Positions 8,417 through 17,381 of a DNA stretch of 64,000 nt are shown in pieces. This DNA is from CAILZL01 sp963791615 (GTDB taxonomy: Bacteria; Pseudomonadota; Gammaproteobacteria; Steroidobacterales; Steroidobacteraceae). The DNA is taken from NCBI GenBank assembly GCA_963791615.1, contig CAWBTE010000006.1:248001-312000 (forward strand). Reading direction: 5' to 3'. Position numbers and translations under genes: made by a program. Position 1 is the first letter of the stretch. The number at the start of each line of letters is the position of its first letter. The notes beneath the pieces are model-generated. The model had not been told where the DNA came from. It saw only the letters and a list, made by a program, of their open reading frames with translations, and made no database searches.

Positions 8417-10588
8417 ATGACATCTTCCAGCAGCAGCCCACGCCCCCCTAACCGCAGCCTTCACAAGCGCGGACTCTGGCTGAGCGCCGCCGCAATGGGC
8501 GCACTGGCGCTGGGCTTGTCCACTTCCTCGCAACTGCCGATGAACGTCGCCGCAGCCAGCAGCGAAGGCACGTACTCACCAACGGAAAAGCAGCGCCGTG
8601 TCGCCAAACTGGTGAGTGCCGTGGTTGAACGCGCGCACTATCGCCAGAGTGACATCAACGACCCGGTTTCATCGGTGATGCTGGATCGCTACCTGGACAG
8701 CCTTGATCCGGCCCGCAGCTACTTCCTCGCCAGCGACATCAGGGAATTCGAGCGCATCCGTTACCAGCTGGACGATGCGGTGCTCAATGGCAACATCGAA
8801 CCTGCGTTTGCAGTCTATAACCGCTTCCAGACACGCAATCGCGAACGCGTCAGTCATGCCCTGGAACTGCTGAATGCTGATCCGGACTTTACGCTGGACG
8901 AATCATTTGAATACGACCGCACCAAGGCGGCATGGCTGGATACCTCTGATGCGCTGAATGACCTGTGGCGCAAGCGCGTCAAGAATGATGCAGTGACGCT
9001 GATGCTCACTGGCAAGACCTGGCCGGAGGCCCGTGATCTGCTACGCAAGCGCTACGAGCGAGCGCTCAAGAACATGGACAAGACCACCAACGAGGACGTG
9101 TTCGACCTGTTCATGAATTCTTTCGTACACGTGTTTGACCCGCACTCCAATTATTTTTCGCCGCGCGACTCGGATGAATTCAAGATCGCCATGAGCCTGT
9201 CCTATGAAGGCATCGGCGCGTCGCTGCAGGTAGAAGAGGATTTCGTGGTAGTGAAAAACGTGATCGCCGGTGGTGCGGCGGCCGTCAGCGGCCTGGTCAA
9301 TATCAATGACCGCATCACCGCAGTGGGTCAGGGCACAGGTGGCAAGCTGGAGGATGTGGCCGGCTGGCGCATCGATGATGTAGTTCAATTGATTCGTGGC
9401 AAGGGCGGCACCACGGTGCGCTTGCAGATTCTGCCGGCTGGCGCCGCGCCGGGTTCGACCGCCAAGATCATCAGCCTGGTGCGTAACAAGATCACCATGG
9501 AAACGCTGGCCGCCAAGCAAAGCATCCGCACCCTCAAGCGTAATGGCAATGACGTCAAGGTCGGCGTCATCAATGTACCCAGCTTCTATCAGGATACGGA
9601 TGCCGCACAGAGTGGCGACCCCGACTATCGCAGCCTGACACGCGATGTACGCAAGGCAATCAATGAATTGCGCGCCGCCAATGTTGAAGCCATTGTCATG
9701 GATCTGCGCGCCAATGGCGGCGGCAATCTTCAGGAAGCCATCGGCCTGACCGGGCTGTTCATTGATACCGGCCCGGTGGTACAGGTCAAGCAGACCGGCG
9801 GGCAGATTGAAGCGCTGGATGACAACGAAAGCGGTATTGCATGGGACGGCCCGCTGACTGTGTTGATTGATCGCTACAGCGCTTCTGCTTCGGAAATCTT
9901 CAGCGGCGCCATTCAGGACTATGGCCGGGGACTGGTGCTGGGTCAGCAGAGTTTCGGCAAGGGCACCGTGCAGACCGTCAGCCCGCTGGATCGTTTCTCC
10001 GCCAGCAAGGATCCGGGATTTGGTCAATTGACCATCACCACCGGCAAGTTCTATCGCATCACGGGCGAGAGCACCCAGCATCGCGGCGTCGAACCCGACA
10101 TCACACTGCCCTCTGCCATCAGCGCTGCCGACATTGGCGAGAGCAGCATGGACAGCGCCCTGCCATGGGATCGAATCCGCGCCGCCCGATTCAAGGCGGA
10201 CAACCGTCTCAAGGCGGATATCAGTACCTTGCTGGCCAATCACAACCAGCGTGTGGTCAGCAATGCCAACTATCAATATCTGTTGCAGAACATCGCCGCC
10301 TACGATGCCTTGCGTAGCGAGAAAACCCTCTCCCTCAATCTGAAAACCCGCCAGCAGCAACGCGAGCAACAGGATCAATTGCGTCTGCAACGCGCCAACG
10401 GACGGCAGATCAGTCTGGGAAAACCGGTTTTTTCCAGCCTTGAAGCCCTGGAAAAGGAAGACCCCTCATCCAAGGATGAATCACTGGATGCACTGCTCAC
10501 GGAGAGTGTTGAAATCACGGCTGACCTCAACGGACTGTGGCGCAGTAACAAGGATTTGCGCACCGTGGCAGCCATCCCGCAATCATGA
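8417..10588 (+). CDS. prc: Carboxy-terminal processing (tail-specific) protease Prc, family S41
   Basis: Periplasmic serine protease that degrades or trims proteins from their C-termini, for example lipoproteins and murein hydrolases. The 723-residue protein has an N-terminal hydrophobic signal/anchor (about 20-45), the long helical N-domain typical of Prc, a PDZ domain (about 255-340), and the S41 catalytic core with LDLRANGGG-type motif MDLRANGGGNLQEA, serine motif YSASASEIFSGA (about 487-498) and lysine motif QSFGKGTVQ (about 513-521). A C-terminal DUF3340-like region follows. Length and architecture match Prc rather than the shorter CtpA proteases. It stands as a single gene. Confidence 0.95.
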   Translation: MTSSSSSPRPPNRSLHKRGLWLSAAAMGALALGLSTSSQLPMNVAAASSEGTYSPTEKQRRVAKLVSAVVERAHYRQSDINDPVSSVMLDRYLDSLDPARSYFLASDIREFERIRYQLDDAVLNGNIEPAFAVYNRFQTRNRERVSHALELLNADPDFTLDESFEYDRTKAAWLDTSDALNDLWRKRVKNDAVTLMLTGKTWPEARDLLRKRYERALKNMDKTTNEDVFDLFMNSFVHVFDPHSNYFSPRDSDEFKIAMSLSYEGIGASLQVEEDFVVVKNVIAGGAAAVSGLVNINDRITAVGQGTGGKLEDVAGWRIDDVVQLIRGKGGTTVRLQILPAGAAPGSTAKIISLVRNKITMETLAAKQSIRTLKRNGNDVKVGVINVPSFYQDTDAAQSGDPDYRSLTRDVRKAINELRAANVEAIVMDLRANGGGNLQEAIGLTGLFIDTGPVVQVKQTGGQIEALDDNESGIAWDGPLTVLIDRYSASASEIFSGAIQDYGRGLVLGQQSFGKGTVQTVSPLDRFSASKDPGFGQLTITTGKFYRITGESTQHRGVEPDITLPSAISAADIGESSMDSALPWDRIRAARFKADNRLKADISTLLANHNQRVVSNANYQYLLQNIAAYDALRSEKTLSLNLKTRQQQREQQDQLRLQRANGRQISLGKPVFSSLEALEKEDPSSKDESLDALLTESVEITADLNGLWRSNKDLRTVAAIPQS

Positions 10589-10630
10589 CCAACGACTGGC
10601 GCTACCAGCGCCGGTCCGCTTGAATTGCAC

Positions 10631-11731
10631 ATGCTGCATCATTCGCAATTGACCCAGCTGCTGGCTGTCTACCTGCATGAGCGTAGCGCGCAGCGTCCGC
10701 TGGTGCTGGCCACGCTGATTGCCACACAAGGTTCCAGTTATCGCAAGGCTGGCGCACAAATGCTGTTCACCAGCGATGGCACGCAGACCAGCCTGTTGTC
10801 CGGCGGCTGTCTGGAATCCGACCTGCGTGAACATGCCATGCAGATACTCGCCGATGGTCTGCCACGTCGGGTGCGCTATGACCTGCGCAATCCCGACGAT
10901 GATGTGTTCGGCATGGGCTCAGGATGTCTGGGTGCGCTCGACATCTTCATGCAAGTGGTCAGTCACGAGAATGGCTGGCAACCGCTGGCGCAACTGCATG
11001 ACAGCTGGCAGCAACATCGGGATGCCCGCTCCGGAATAGTCGTGCAGTCACACCACCCTGATCTGCCGGTAGGCAGCATCATCACCGCTGCAAAGGATGG
11101 CATCGCCGCCAACGGCGTTTTGCTGCCGCAAGATTCAGGGATACTGCCGCTGCTCCACTCAGCAGCACCGAATTCACTGCACACACTTGCGGATGACCTG
11201 CATATCTTCTTTCTGGATACCCCTGCACAACCGCAGATACTGCTGCTGGGAGGCGGCATGGATGCGCGTCCACTGGCAAAGCTGATCAACTTCATGGGAT
11301 GGCGCTGTACGGTATACGATCATCGGCAGACGTATGCTGATCCGGTCCATTTTCCAGACGCTGAACGGGTTGTATGTTCACCTTCAGAACAGCTGAGCAG
11401 CACGATTTCGCTTACGGAATTTCAGGCCGCCATCGTGATGAGTCACCACCTGACCGCTGATCTGAACTATTTGCGGCAACTGGCGCAGACACAAATTCCC
11501 TATCTGGGCCTGCTCGGCCCGCCACAACGGCGTGACCGGCTGCTGGCCAGACTGGATGACGAACGATCACTGCTACAACCCAGGCTACATGCACCCGTCG
11601 GATTGAATATTGGCGCAGCCACGCCCGAAGGCATTGCGTTATCCATCGTCGCTGAAGTGCAGCAGGCACTGGAATGCAGACAGGAGACTGGAGCAGTTAT
11701 TAACCCGGCGGGACAACATCATCAGGCGTAG
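10631..11731 (+). CDS. XdhC/CoxI family protein
   Basis: Members of this family insert or sulfurylate the molybdenum cofactor in xanthine dehydrogenase-type enzymes. The 366-residue protein shows the N-terminal XdhC motif ATLIATQGSSYRKAGAQML and the SGGCLESDL motif, an MGSGCLGALDIF motif, and a C-terminal Rossmann half (ILLLGGGMDARPLAKL ... YLGLLGPPQRRDRLL). Both conserved cysteines are present. No molybdenum hydroxylase gene is adjacent. A TTG two codons upstream is a possible alternative start. The last dozen codons and the stop lie inside a palindromic repeat (11698-11846), so the C-terminus is probably foreign to the original gene. Confidence 0.9.
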   Translation: MLHHSQLTQLLAVYLHERSAQRPLVLATLIATQGSSYRKAGAQMLFTSDGTQTSLLSGGCLESDLREHAMQILADGLPRRVRYDLRNPDDDVFGMGSGCLGALDIFMQVVSHENGWQPLAQLHDSWQQHRDARSGIVVQSHHPDLPVGSIITAAKDGIAANGVLLPQDSGILPLLHSAAPNSLHTLADDLHIFFLDTPAQPQILLLGGGMDARPLAKLINFMGWRCTVYDHRQTYADPVHFPDAERVVCSPSEQLSSTISLTEFQAAIVMSHHLTADLNYLRQLAQTQIPYLGLLGPPQRRDRLLARLDDERSLLQPRLHAPVGLNIGAATPEGIALSIVAEVQQALECRQETGAVINPAGQHHQA

Positions 11732-11846
11732 GGGCGGCTCGTGAGCCGCCCTTCCTGTGTTCAAAGGCGCAAGAGGGCGGCTCACGTCGCCCCTACACAA
11801 GAACTTGCAGCGCCATGCCAGACATTGTTGTCCGCCGGGTTAATAA
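11698..11846. repeat. Nested palindromic repeat at the 3' end of the XdhC gene
   Basis: Outer arms are near-complementary: TTATTAACCCGGCGGGAC at 11698 against GTCCGCCGGGTTAATAA ending at 11846. Inner arms are also near-complementary: GTAGGGGCGGCTCGTGAG from 11728 against CTCACGTCGCCCCTAC ending at 11796. The structure can form a long cruciform and may act as a terminator for the XdhC gene. Its sequence differs from the 6076 element. Its left arm encodes the last residues and stop codon of the XdhC protein. Confidence 0.75.
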
Positions 11847-11896
11847 AAATCATCGGGTTGCTGCAATCGCGAGTAGCCGACCGTTTTTCCTACAGC

Positions 11897-12643
11897 CTAC
11901 TTCACGCTGCGCTGACGCACGGCCTCGTACAGCATGACGCCGGTTGCTACGGAAACATTCAGGCTTTCCACCACCCCACGCATCGGAATGTTCACCAGCA
12001 CATCACAGTGCTCGCGGGTCAAACGACGCATGCCATCGCCTTCCGCTCCCATCACCACTGCCAGCGGTCCGGTCAATCTGGCCGCATGCAAAGTCAGGTC
12101 GGCCTGATCATCGGTGCCCACTACCCACAGTCCGCGTTCTTTCAACCAGCGCAAAGTGCGGGCAAGGTTGACTACCTGAATCAATGGCACAGTTTCCGCT
12201 GCGCCTGCCGCCACCTTGCGGACCACGGGTGACAGACCGGCGGCGCGATCACGCGGCACAATCACCGCGTGTACACCGGCAGCATCGGCCGTGCGCAAGC
12301 AGGCGCCAAGATTATGCGGATCGGTCACGCCATCCAGCACCAGCACGAAGGGCGCATCACCAGCCTGATCCAGTAACTCGTCGAGCGCGCCCTCGCCGAG
12401 AATATCCACCTTCTGCAAACGTGGCAGTACGCCCTGATGGCGCTCACCATTGGCCAGCTGATCCAGTTCCTGTGCACTGCGGAACTCCACCTTGACCTGA
12501 TGCTCGCGCGCCAGCTTGAGCACTTCACTCATGCGTGCATCTTCGCGGCCACGCAATACCAGCAACTGCCCCACCTTGTCAGCGTGACGCTGCAACAAGG
12601 TGCGCACTGCATGCAACCCGAACACGATACTTGCTTCGCTCAT
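11897..12643 (-). CDS. rlmB: 23S rRNA (guanosine(2251)-2'-O)-methyltransferase RlmB
   Basis: SpoU-class (SPOUT) methyltransferase that methylates the ribose of G2251 in the peptidyl-transferase P-loop of 23S rRNA. The 248-residue protein has the N-terminal RNA-binding domain (VFGLHAVRTLL) and the three SpoU motifs: motif 1 LDGVTDPHNLGACLRTADA, motif 2 LAVVMGAEGDGMRRL and motif 3 IPMRGVVESLNVSVATGV with the catalytic Asn/Glu region. The start codon overlaps the end of rnr by four bases, the usual rnr-rlmB arrangement in gammaproteobacteria. Confidence 0.96.
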   Translation of the reverse strand: MSEASIVFGLHAVRTLLQRHADKVGQLLVLRGREDARMSEVLKLAREHQVKVEFRSAQELDQLANGERHQGVLPRLQKVDILGEGALDELLDQAGDAPFVLVLDGVTDPHNLGACLRTADAAGVHAVIVPRDRAAGLSPVVRKVAAGAAETVPLIQVVNLARTLRWLKERGLWVVGTDDQADLTLHAARLTGPLAVVMGAEGDGMRRLTREHCDVLVNIPMRGVVESLNVSVATGVMLYEAVRQRSVK

Positions 12644-14949
12644 CGACGCTGTCGCTGCTGTTTGCCACGCGCGGAACGAAACGGATTTCTGCCACCTTTT
12701 CTTTCATCCGGCTGGATTGACTGGGTCGTCGCACCAGAGCGTTGCTGGATCAGTTCGAAATCAATTTTTCGCTCATCAATGACCACGTTGATCAGACGGG
12801 CGCGCAGCGAGTCTCCCAGCCGGAACACACGGCCACTGCGTTCGCCCACCAGCCGGTAGCCCGACTTGTCGCGATGAAAGTAGTCCGTGCCCAGACTGCT
12901 TACATGGATCAGGCCATCAATCTGCATGCCCTTGATCTGCACAAATACGCCGAAGTCGACCACGCCGGTAATCAGCACATCAAACTCATCACCAATACGA
13001 TCCCGCATGTATTCACACTTCAACCATGACATGGCGTCGCGTGTTGCCTCATCGGCGCGCCGCTCCAGCGTGGAACATTGCTGCCCCAGCATTTCCATGC
13101 CAGCCAGCGCCTCCGGCCAGTCCTCAGTAGTGCCACCCTGCAATACGTGACGAATACCACGATGCACCAGCAGATCCGGATAGCGCCTGATCGGCGAGGT
13201 GAAATGCGCATACTCAGTCAGCGCCAGACCAAAGTGACCGATGTTCTCCGGCTGATAAACGGCCTGTGGCAATGAACGCACTACGACGGTTTCAATCAGG
13301 CGTGCTTCGTCGCTGGCATTGGTCTGCTTGAGCACCGCGCTCAGATCCTGCGGTGTGATGGCGCGATCCTGCGGCAGGCTGATGGCAAAACTGCGCAGGA
13401 ATTCACGCAGCTTCTCCAGCCGGTCTTCCTCCGGCGCGCCGTGTACGCGATACAGTGCCGGTATCTTGTGTTTCTTGAGAAATTTTGCTGCCTGCACATT
13501 GGCGGCAATCATGCATTCCTCAATCAGGCGATGCGCATCATTGCGCGATGCTTCGACAAAGGCCGCCACCCGACCTTGCTGATCAAAGCGCGCTTTCAAT
13601 TCCGGCGTATCAAATTCCAGCGCGTGACGTTCGACGCGGGTAATGGCCAAGGCTTTGTACACTGCGTGCAGATTCTGCAACGGTACGCCAAGCGCCTGCG
13701 TCTGTGCGGTATTCAGCGTCGTCGGGTTGGCCAGGAACGCGGCTACCTCCGTATAGGTAAAGCGCGCCGCTGAACACATCACGGCTTCAGCAAATTCGGC
13801 GCGAGTCACCTTGCCCTGCGGCGAAACCCGCATGTCGCACACCATGCACAGGCGATCCACCTTCGGATTGAGTGAACACAGACCATTGGACAGCGCTTCC
13901 GGCAGCATCGGAATGACACGATTGGGGAAGTACACCGAAGTGCCACGCTGCAAGGCTTCGGCATCCAGCGCACTACCCAGCGACACGTAATGCCCCACAT
14001 CGGCAATGGCGACCAGCAAACGCCAGCCACCACGTACCGGTTCGCAGTAAACCGCATCGTCGAAGTCTCGTGCGTCTTCGCCATCAATGGTGACCAGTGG
14101 CAATGAGCGCAGATCCAGCCGATTACGCTTGGCCGCTGCGCTGACCGTTGCGCCAAATTTCCTGGCCTCACTAACTACCTGTTCCGGAAAATCGTTGGGC
14201 AGTCCATGGGCATGAATCGCAATATCCGTTTCCATTCCGGGCGCACCGTGATCACCCAGGATGCGCGTAACATGGCCCAGTGGCTGCACGTTCCGGCCCG
14301 GTTGTTCGATCATCTTCAGCAACACGATTTGTCCGGCACGCGCACCTTGCAACTCGCGGGTGGGCACCACAATGCGATGACTGATGCGTGGATTATCCGG
14401 CACTACAAAATACACACCGAGATCTTCGTACAGTCGTCCTACTACATCCTGATTACTGCGCTCGAGCACATCAACAATGCTGCCTTCGGGACGCCCACGG
14501 CGATCCTGACCGGTGATGCGTGCCGACACACGATCACCATGCATCAACTGCTGCATCTGTCGGTGCGCCAGAAACACCGGTGCAGATCGATCATCCGGCA
14601 TCACGAATCCGTGCCCATCGCGATGACCACTGACTGTACCCACCACCAGACCGATACGTTCGCGCAAACAATATTCATCACGCCGATTGCGCACCAGCTC
14701 ACCACTGCGTTCCAGCTCTGCCAGCCGTTGTTCGAGACGCGCAAGCGCGGCCTTGCCCGTCGCTGCGATCAGGCCAGCCAGCTGCATCAGTCCCAGCGGT
14801 TGTCCTGCTGTACGCAATATGTCCAGCACATCATCGGACTTCGCAACGTGACTGCGAGAGCTGGCCTTTGCCGATGAACCGGACGACCTGGGTGCTGGCG
14901 CCGATCGGGAACTGGACTGATTTTTATCGGACTTGCGACGCTTGTTCAT
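12640..14949 (-). CDS. rnr: Ribonuclease R
   Basis: Processive 3'-5' exoribonuclease that degrades structured RNA and takes part in rRNA and tmRNA quality control. The 769-residue protein carries an N-terminal helix-turn-helix-like RNase B/OB segment, cold-shock domains (GTVSGHRDGHGFVMPDD), the RNB catalytic core with DDGEDARDFDD-type motif IDGEDARDFDDAVYC, the YAHFTSPIRRYPDLLVHR motif, and a C-terminal S1 domain followed by a basic tail. Start at 14949 (MNKRRKSDK) is chosen because it gives the usual lysine-rich beginning; an in-frame ATG at 14961 adds four residues. Confidence 0.96.
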   Translation of the reverse strand: MNKRRKSDKNQSSSRSAPAPRSSGSSAKASSRSHVAKSDDVLDILRTAGQPLGLMQLAGLIAATGKAALARLEQRLAELERSGELVRNRRDEYCLRERIGLVVGTVSGHRDGHGFVMPDDRSAPVFLAHRQMQQLMHGDRVSARITGQDRRGRPEGSIVDVLERSNQDVVGRLYEDLGVYFVVPDNPRISHRIVVPTRELQGARAGQIVLLKMIEQPGRNVQPLGHVTRILGDHGAPGMETDIAIHAHGLPNDFPEQVVSEARKFGATVSAAAKRNRLDLRSLPLVTIDGEDARDFDDAVYCEPVRGGWRLLVAIADVGHYVSLGSALDAEALQRGTSVYFPNRVIPMLPEALSNGLCSLNPKVDRLCMVCDMRVSPQGKVTRAEFAEAVMCSAARFTYTEVAAFLANPTTLNTAQTQALGVPLQNLHAVYKALAITRVERHALEFDTPELKARFDQQGRVAAFVEASRNDAHRLIEECMIAANVQAAKFLKKHKIPALYRVHGAPEEDRLEKLREFLRSFAISLPQDRAITPQDLSAVLKQTNASDEARLIETVVVRSLPQAVYQPENIGHFGLALTEYAHFTSPIRRYPDLLVHRGIRHVLQGGTTEDWPEALAGMEMLGQQCSTLERRADEATRDAMSWLKCEYMRDRIGDEFDVLITGVVDFGVFVQIKGMQIDGLIHVSSLGTDYFHRDKSGYRLVGERSGRVFRLGDSLRARLINVVIDERKIDFELIQQRSGATTQSIQPDERKGGRNPFRSARGKQQRQRR

Positions 14950-15107
14950 TGCGATACCCACGCAGAAACTGGCAGAAGGCCAGGTATCTGACGGCGTTGG
15001 TTCAACAGTTACTTTGCCACGTTCGCAAATGCATTGACACTCGTAATTCTCGCCGGTAAAGTTGCGCGCCTTGTGCAGGCCAGCCCTGCCAAGACCACTT
15101 GAAAAAC

Positions 15108-15192
15108 GCCCAGATGGCGGAACTGGTAGACGCGCTAGTTTCAGGTATTAGTGGAGCAATCCGTGGAGGTTCGAGTCCTCTTCTGGGCACCA
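15108..15192 (+). tRNA. tRNA-Leu (anticodon CAG)
   Basis: Acceptor stem GCCCAGA pairs with TCTGGGC, followed by A and an encoded CCA. The anticodon arm is CTAGT-TTCAGGT-ATTAG, giving anticodon CAG for the CUG codon. A long variable arm (class II tRNA) and the GGTTCGAGTCC T-arm are present. It is the probable integration site for the integrase remnant that follows. Confidence 0.97.
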
Positions 15193-15206
15193 GGTGGTCA
15201 TCCGGA

Positions 15207-15233
15207 GCCGTCCGTTCAGGACGGCGTCCTTTC
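15207..15233 (+). terminator. Rho-independent terminator of tRNA-Leu
   Basis: Perfect 7-bp stem GCCGTCC/GGACGGC at 15207-15225 with a five-base loop, followed by the short pyrimidine run GTCCTTTCT. Confidence 0.7.
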
Positions 15234-15314
15234 TAAAAACCCTATAAATGCACGATTAATAGCCGCCTCACAGTCCGGCGAGGTGCAGCTACGTTCATAA
15301 ACAGCCGGGGGCTC

Positions 15315-15366
15315 TTGGGGGCATATTTGGGGGCATCCGGCCCAGCTGCGAAAATGGATGCCCCCA
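15315..15366. repeat. Direct and inverted GGGGGCAT repeats upstream of the integrase remnant
   Basis: TTGGGGGCAT occurs at 15315 and 15327, exactly 12 bp apart, and the inverted copy GGATGCCCCC lies at 57-66 of the same stretch (15357-15366). Such boxes are common just upstream of P4-type integrase genes and probably served autoregulation or arm binding. They share the G5-CAT core with the catabolic operator boxes further right, but without the paired CCCACCC half-site. Confidence 0.6.
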
Positions 15367-15368
15367 GC

Positions 15369-15758
15369 ATGCTAACCGACAAGCAGATTCATAATGCCAA
15401 GCCCAAGGACATGCCTTACCGGCTTGCTGATGGTCTAGGTCTGTATGCGTAAATCACATCCACTTGCAGCAAGCTGTGGCGACTCAAGTACCGAATTGCA
15501 GGCAGGGAAAAGCATCTCAGCCTTGGTGTTTACCCTACTGTCACCGGTAAGCAGGCACGCGAAGAACGCGACAAGGCGCGCAAGCAGCAATCACAGGGGA
15601 TCGATCCCAGCTAACACCGGCAAATCTCCCAGCAAGCAAGGGCAGACAGCTTCAAAGCAGTGGCTAATGAGTGGCTGGAACTGCAAACCAAGAAACTCTC
15701 CTCTGTCACATTGAACAAAGCTAAGTGGCTGCTTACAGCTAAAGATTTTGATAATTAG
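15369..15758 (+). pseudogene. Tyrosine recombinase (P4-type integrase) remnant
   Basis: One continuous frame reads as the N-terminal DUF4102 arm-binding domain of a P4-type phage/island integrase: MLTDKQIHNAKPKDMPYRL, then ADGLGLY, KLWRLKYRIAG, HLSLGVYPTVTGKQARE and QGIDPS, followed by the start of the SAM-like domain (FKAVANEWLE). Two in-frame TAA codons interrupt it, one after GLYA and one after QGIDPS. The frame stops at 15758 inside the end of the ETF-QO gene, so the catalytic domain is gone. Its position just downstream of tRNA-Leu is that of an integrase at an island attachment site. Confidence 0.85.
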
Positions 15759-17352
15759 GTCCCGAACCACCTTCCGGTGGAGTCCAGGTGATGATCTCGT
15801 ACGGATCCTTGATGTCGCAGGCCTTGCAGTGCACGCAGTTCGCAGCATTGATTTGCAAACGCCGTCCACCACTACCGTCATCGACCATTTCATACACGCC
15901 GGCGGGACAGAAGCTTTCGCAGGGATTGCCGAATTCCTTGGTGCAGCGTTCCGCGCAAATGCTGGTATCCGCTACCTTGAGATGCACCGGCTGGCTTTCG
16001 TCGTGCGCATTGCCGGCGAAGAACACTGAGGACACACGATCGCGCGGCTGCAGGGTGCGTTCAACCCAACCGCGATCAGGCGATTGATATTCATCCAAGC
16101 GTTTTAGCTCGGACCAATCGGCGCGATTTTTCAAGGTCCAGGGCGTGCGCCCTTTGAGCAGCGTCTCAAGACCTGCATTCGCCATTGCGAAATACAATCC
16201 GCGTTTGAACGCCGGTTTGAAGTTGCGCACCTGATACAACTCGCGACCGCCTTCGGAGGCTCGCCAGCGTGCGTCGAAGCCGGTGCTCGCGCCGGTTTCC
16301 GCCACCTGTTCCGCTGCCAGCGCACCGGAACGAATCGCTTGATGAATGCCCTTGATCTTGAACACGTTCAGCGTACCGCCTGCATCGCCGATGATGAGCG
16401 CGCCGGGCATCTCTATTTTCGGCAGGGACTGCCAACCGCCGGCGGCGATGGTGCGCGCGCCTGCGGATAAAACCTCACCACCCGCCAATAGCGGTTTGAC
16501 GCTCGGGTGATGCTTGAACTGCTGAAACACTTCAAAGGGTTTAAGTCGTGGGTCCTGGTAGTTGAGCCCGACGACATAGCCGACGTACACCCGATCATTG
16601 TCCAGATGATAGAGAAAGCTGCCGCCATAAGTCTTGGCATCCAGTGGCCAGCCGAAGGCATGCTGAATGCGCCCGGGCGTTACCCGGCCCGGTGGCAACT
16701 GCCACAGTTCCTTGAAGCCGAGACCAAAGGTCGGTGGCGATTTACCTGCCGCCAGATCGAATTTCTTGATGAGTTGCTTGGTGACCGAGCCGCGCGAGCC
16801 TTCGGCCAATACCGTCATGGCGGCATGAATCTCCACGCCCGGTGTGTAGTTGTCGCCCGGCGAGCCATCCTTGTCGAGTCCCATGTCGCCGATACGCACG
16901 CCTATAACACTGCCGTCTTCGTTGAACAATGCCTCGGCGGCGGCGAAGCCGGCGAATATTTCCACACCCAGCGCTTCGGCCTTTTGCGCCAGCCAGGGCG
17001 TCAGCTGGCCCAGCGATACAATGAAATTGCCATGATTGTTCATGGGCGAAAGATTGACCGCGAAGTTCGGTAACTTGATCGATCCCTTGCGCGTCATGAG
17101 TCGCACGTCGTCTTCAGTTGCAGCCACCTTCATGCCGGTGTATTCGCTGCGCCATTCCGGCAACAGCGCGTCGAGCGCGCCGGGTTCGAGCACCGCGCCC
17201 GAAAGCGAATGCGCGCCCACCGCCGAGCCTTTTTCCAGAACGCAGATATTTTTTTCGGGAGAGAGTTGTTTCAGACGAATGGCAAACGCCAGTCCCGCAG
17301 GACCGGCGCCTACCACCACACAGTCATACTCCATCACTTCGCGATCGGTCAT
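15739..17352 (-). CDS. Electron transfer flavoprotein-ubiquinone oxidoreductase
   Basis: Membrane-associated FAD and 4Fe-4S enzyme that takes electrons from reduced ETF and gives them to ubiquinone. The 537-residue protein has the FAD motif VVVGAGPAGLAFAIRL near the N-terminus, the SLSGAVLEPGAL segment, the GDAGGTLNVFKIKGIHQAIRSG motif, and the C-terminal ferredoxin-like cluster with cysteines in CTKEFGNPCESFCPAG and NCVHCKACDIKDP. It ends GPNYQNL, as expected for the family. It is the last gene of a ten-gene beta-oxidation operon, 30 bp after etfA, and its 3' end overlaps the integrase remnant, marking the edge of the accessory block. Confidence 0.96.
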   Translation of the reverse strand: MTDREVMEYDCVVVGAGPAGLAFAIRLKQLSPEKNICVLEKGSAVGAHSLSGAVLEPGALDALLPEWRSEYTGMKVAATEDDVRLMTRKGSIKLPNFAVNLSPMNNHGNFIVSLGQLTPWLAQKAEALGVEIFAGFAAAEALFNEDGSVIGVRIGDMGLDKDGSPGDNYTPGVEIHAAMTVLAEGSRGSVTKQLIKKFDLAAGKSPPTFGLGFKELWQLPPGRVTPGRIQHAFGWPLDAKTYGGSFLYHLDNDRVYVGYVVGLNYQDPRLKPFEVFQQFKHHPSVKPLLAGGEVLSAGARTIAAGGWQSLPKIEMPGALIIGDAGGTLNVFKIKGIHQAIRSGALAAEQVAETGASTGFDARWRASEGGRELYQVRNFKPAFKRGLYFAMANAGLETLLKGRTPWTLKNRADWSELKRLDEYQSPDRGWVERTLQPRDRVSSVFFAGNAHDESQPVHLKVADTSICAERCTKEFGNPCESFCPAGVYEMVDDGSGGRRLQINAANCVHCKACDIKDPYEIITWTPPEGGSGPNYQNL

Positions 17353-17381
17353 GACAGGATTCCAGTGAACATGGTCGACGC

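Noticed and set aside
9041..10390. Long 449-residue frame on the minus strand inside prc
   Set aside because: Antisense shadow of a GC-rich gene; the plus-strand protease has all its motifs and the antisense translation has none.
15315..15366. GGGGGCAT repeats near the integrase as further copies of the catabolic operator
   Set aside because: They lack the C-rich half-site at the fixed six-base spacing and match boxes usual before P4-type integrases.
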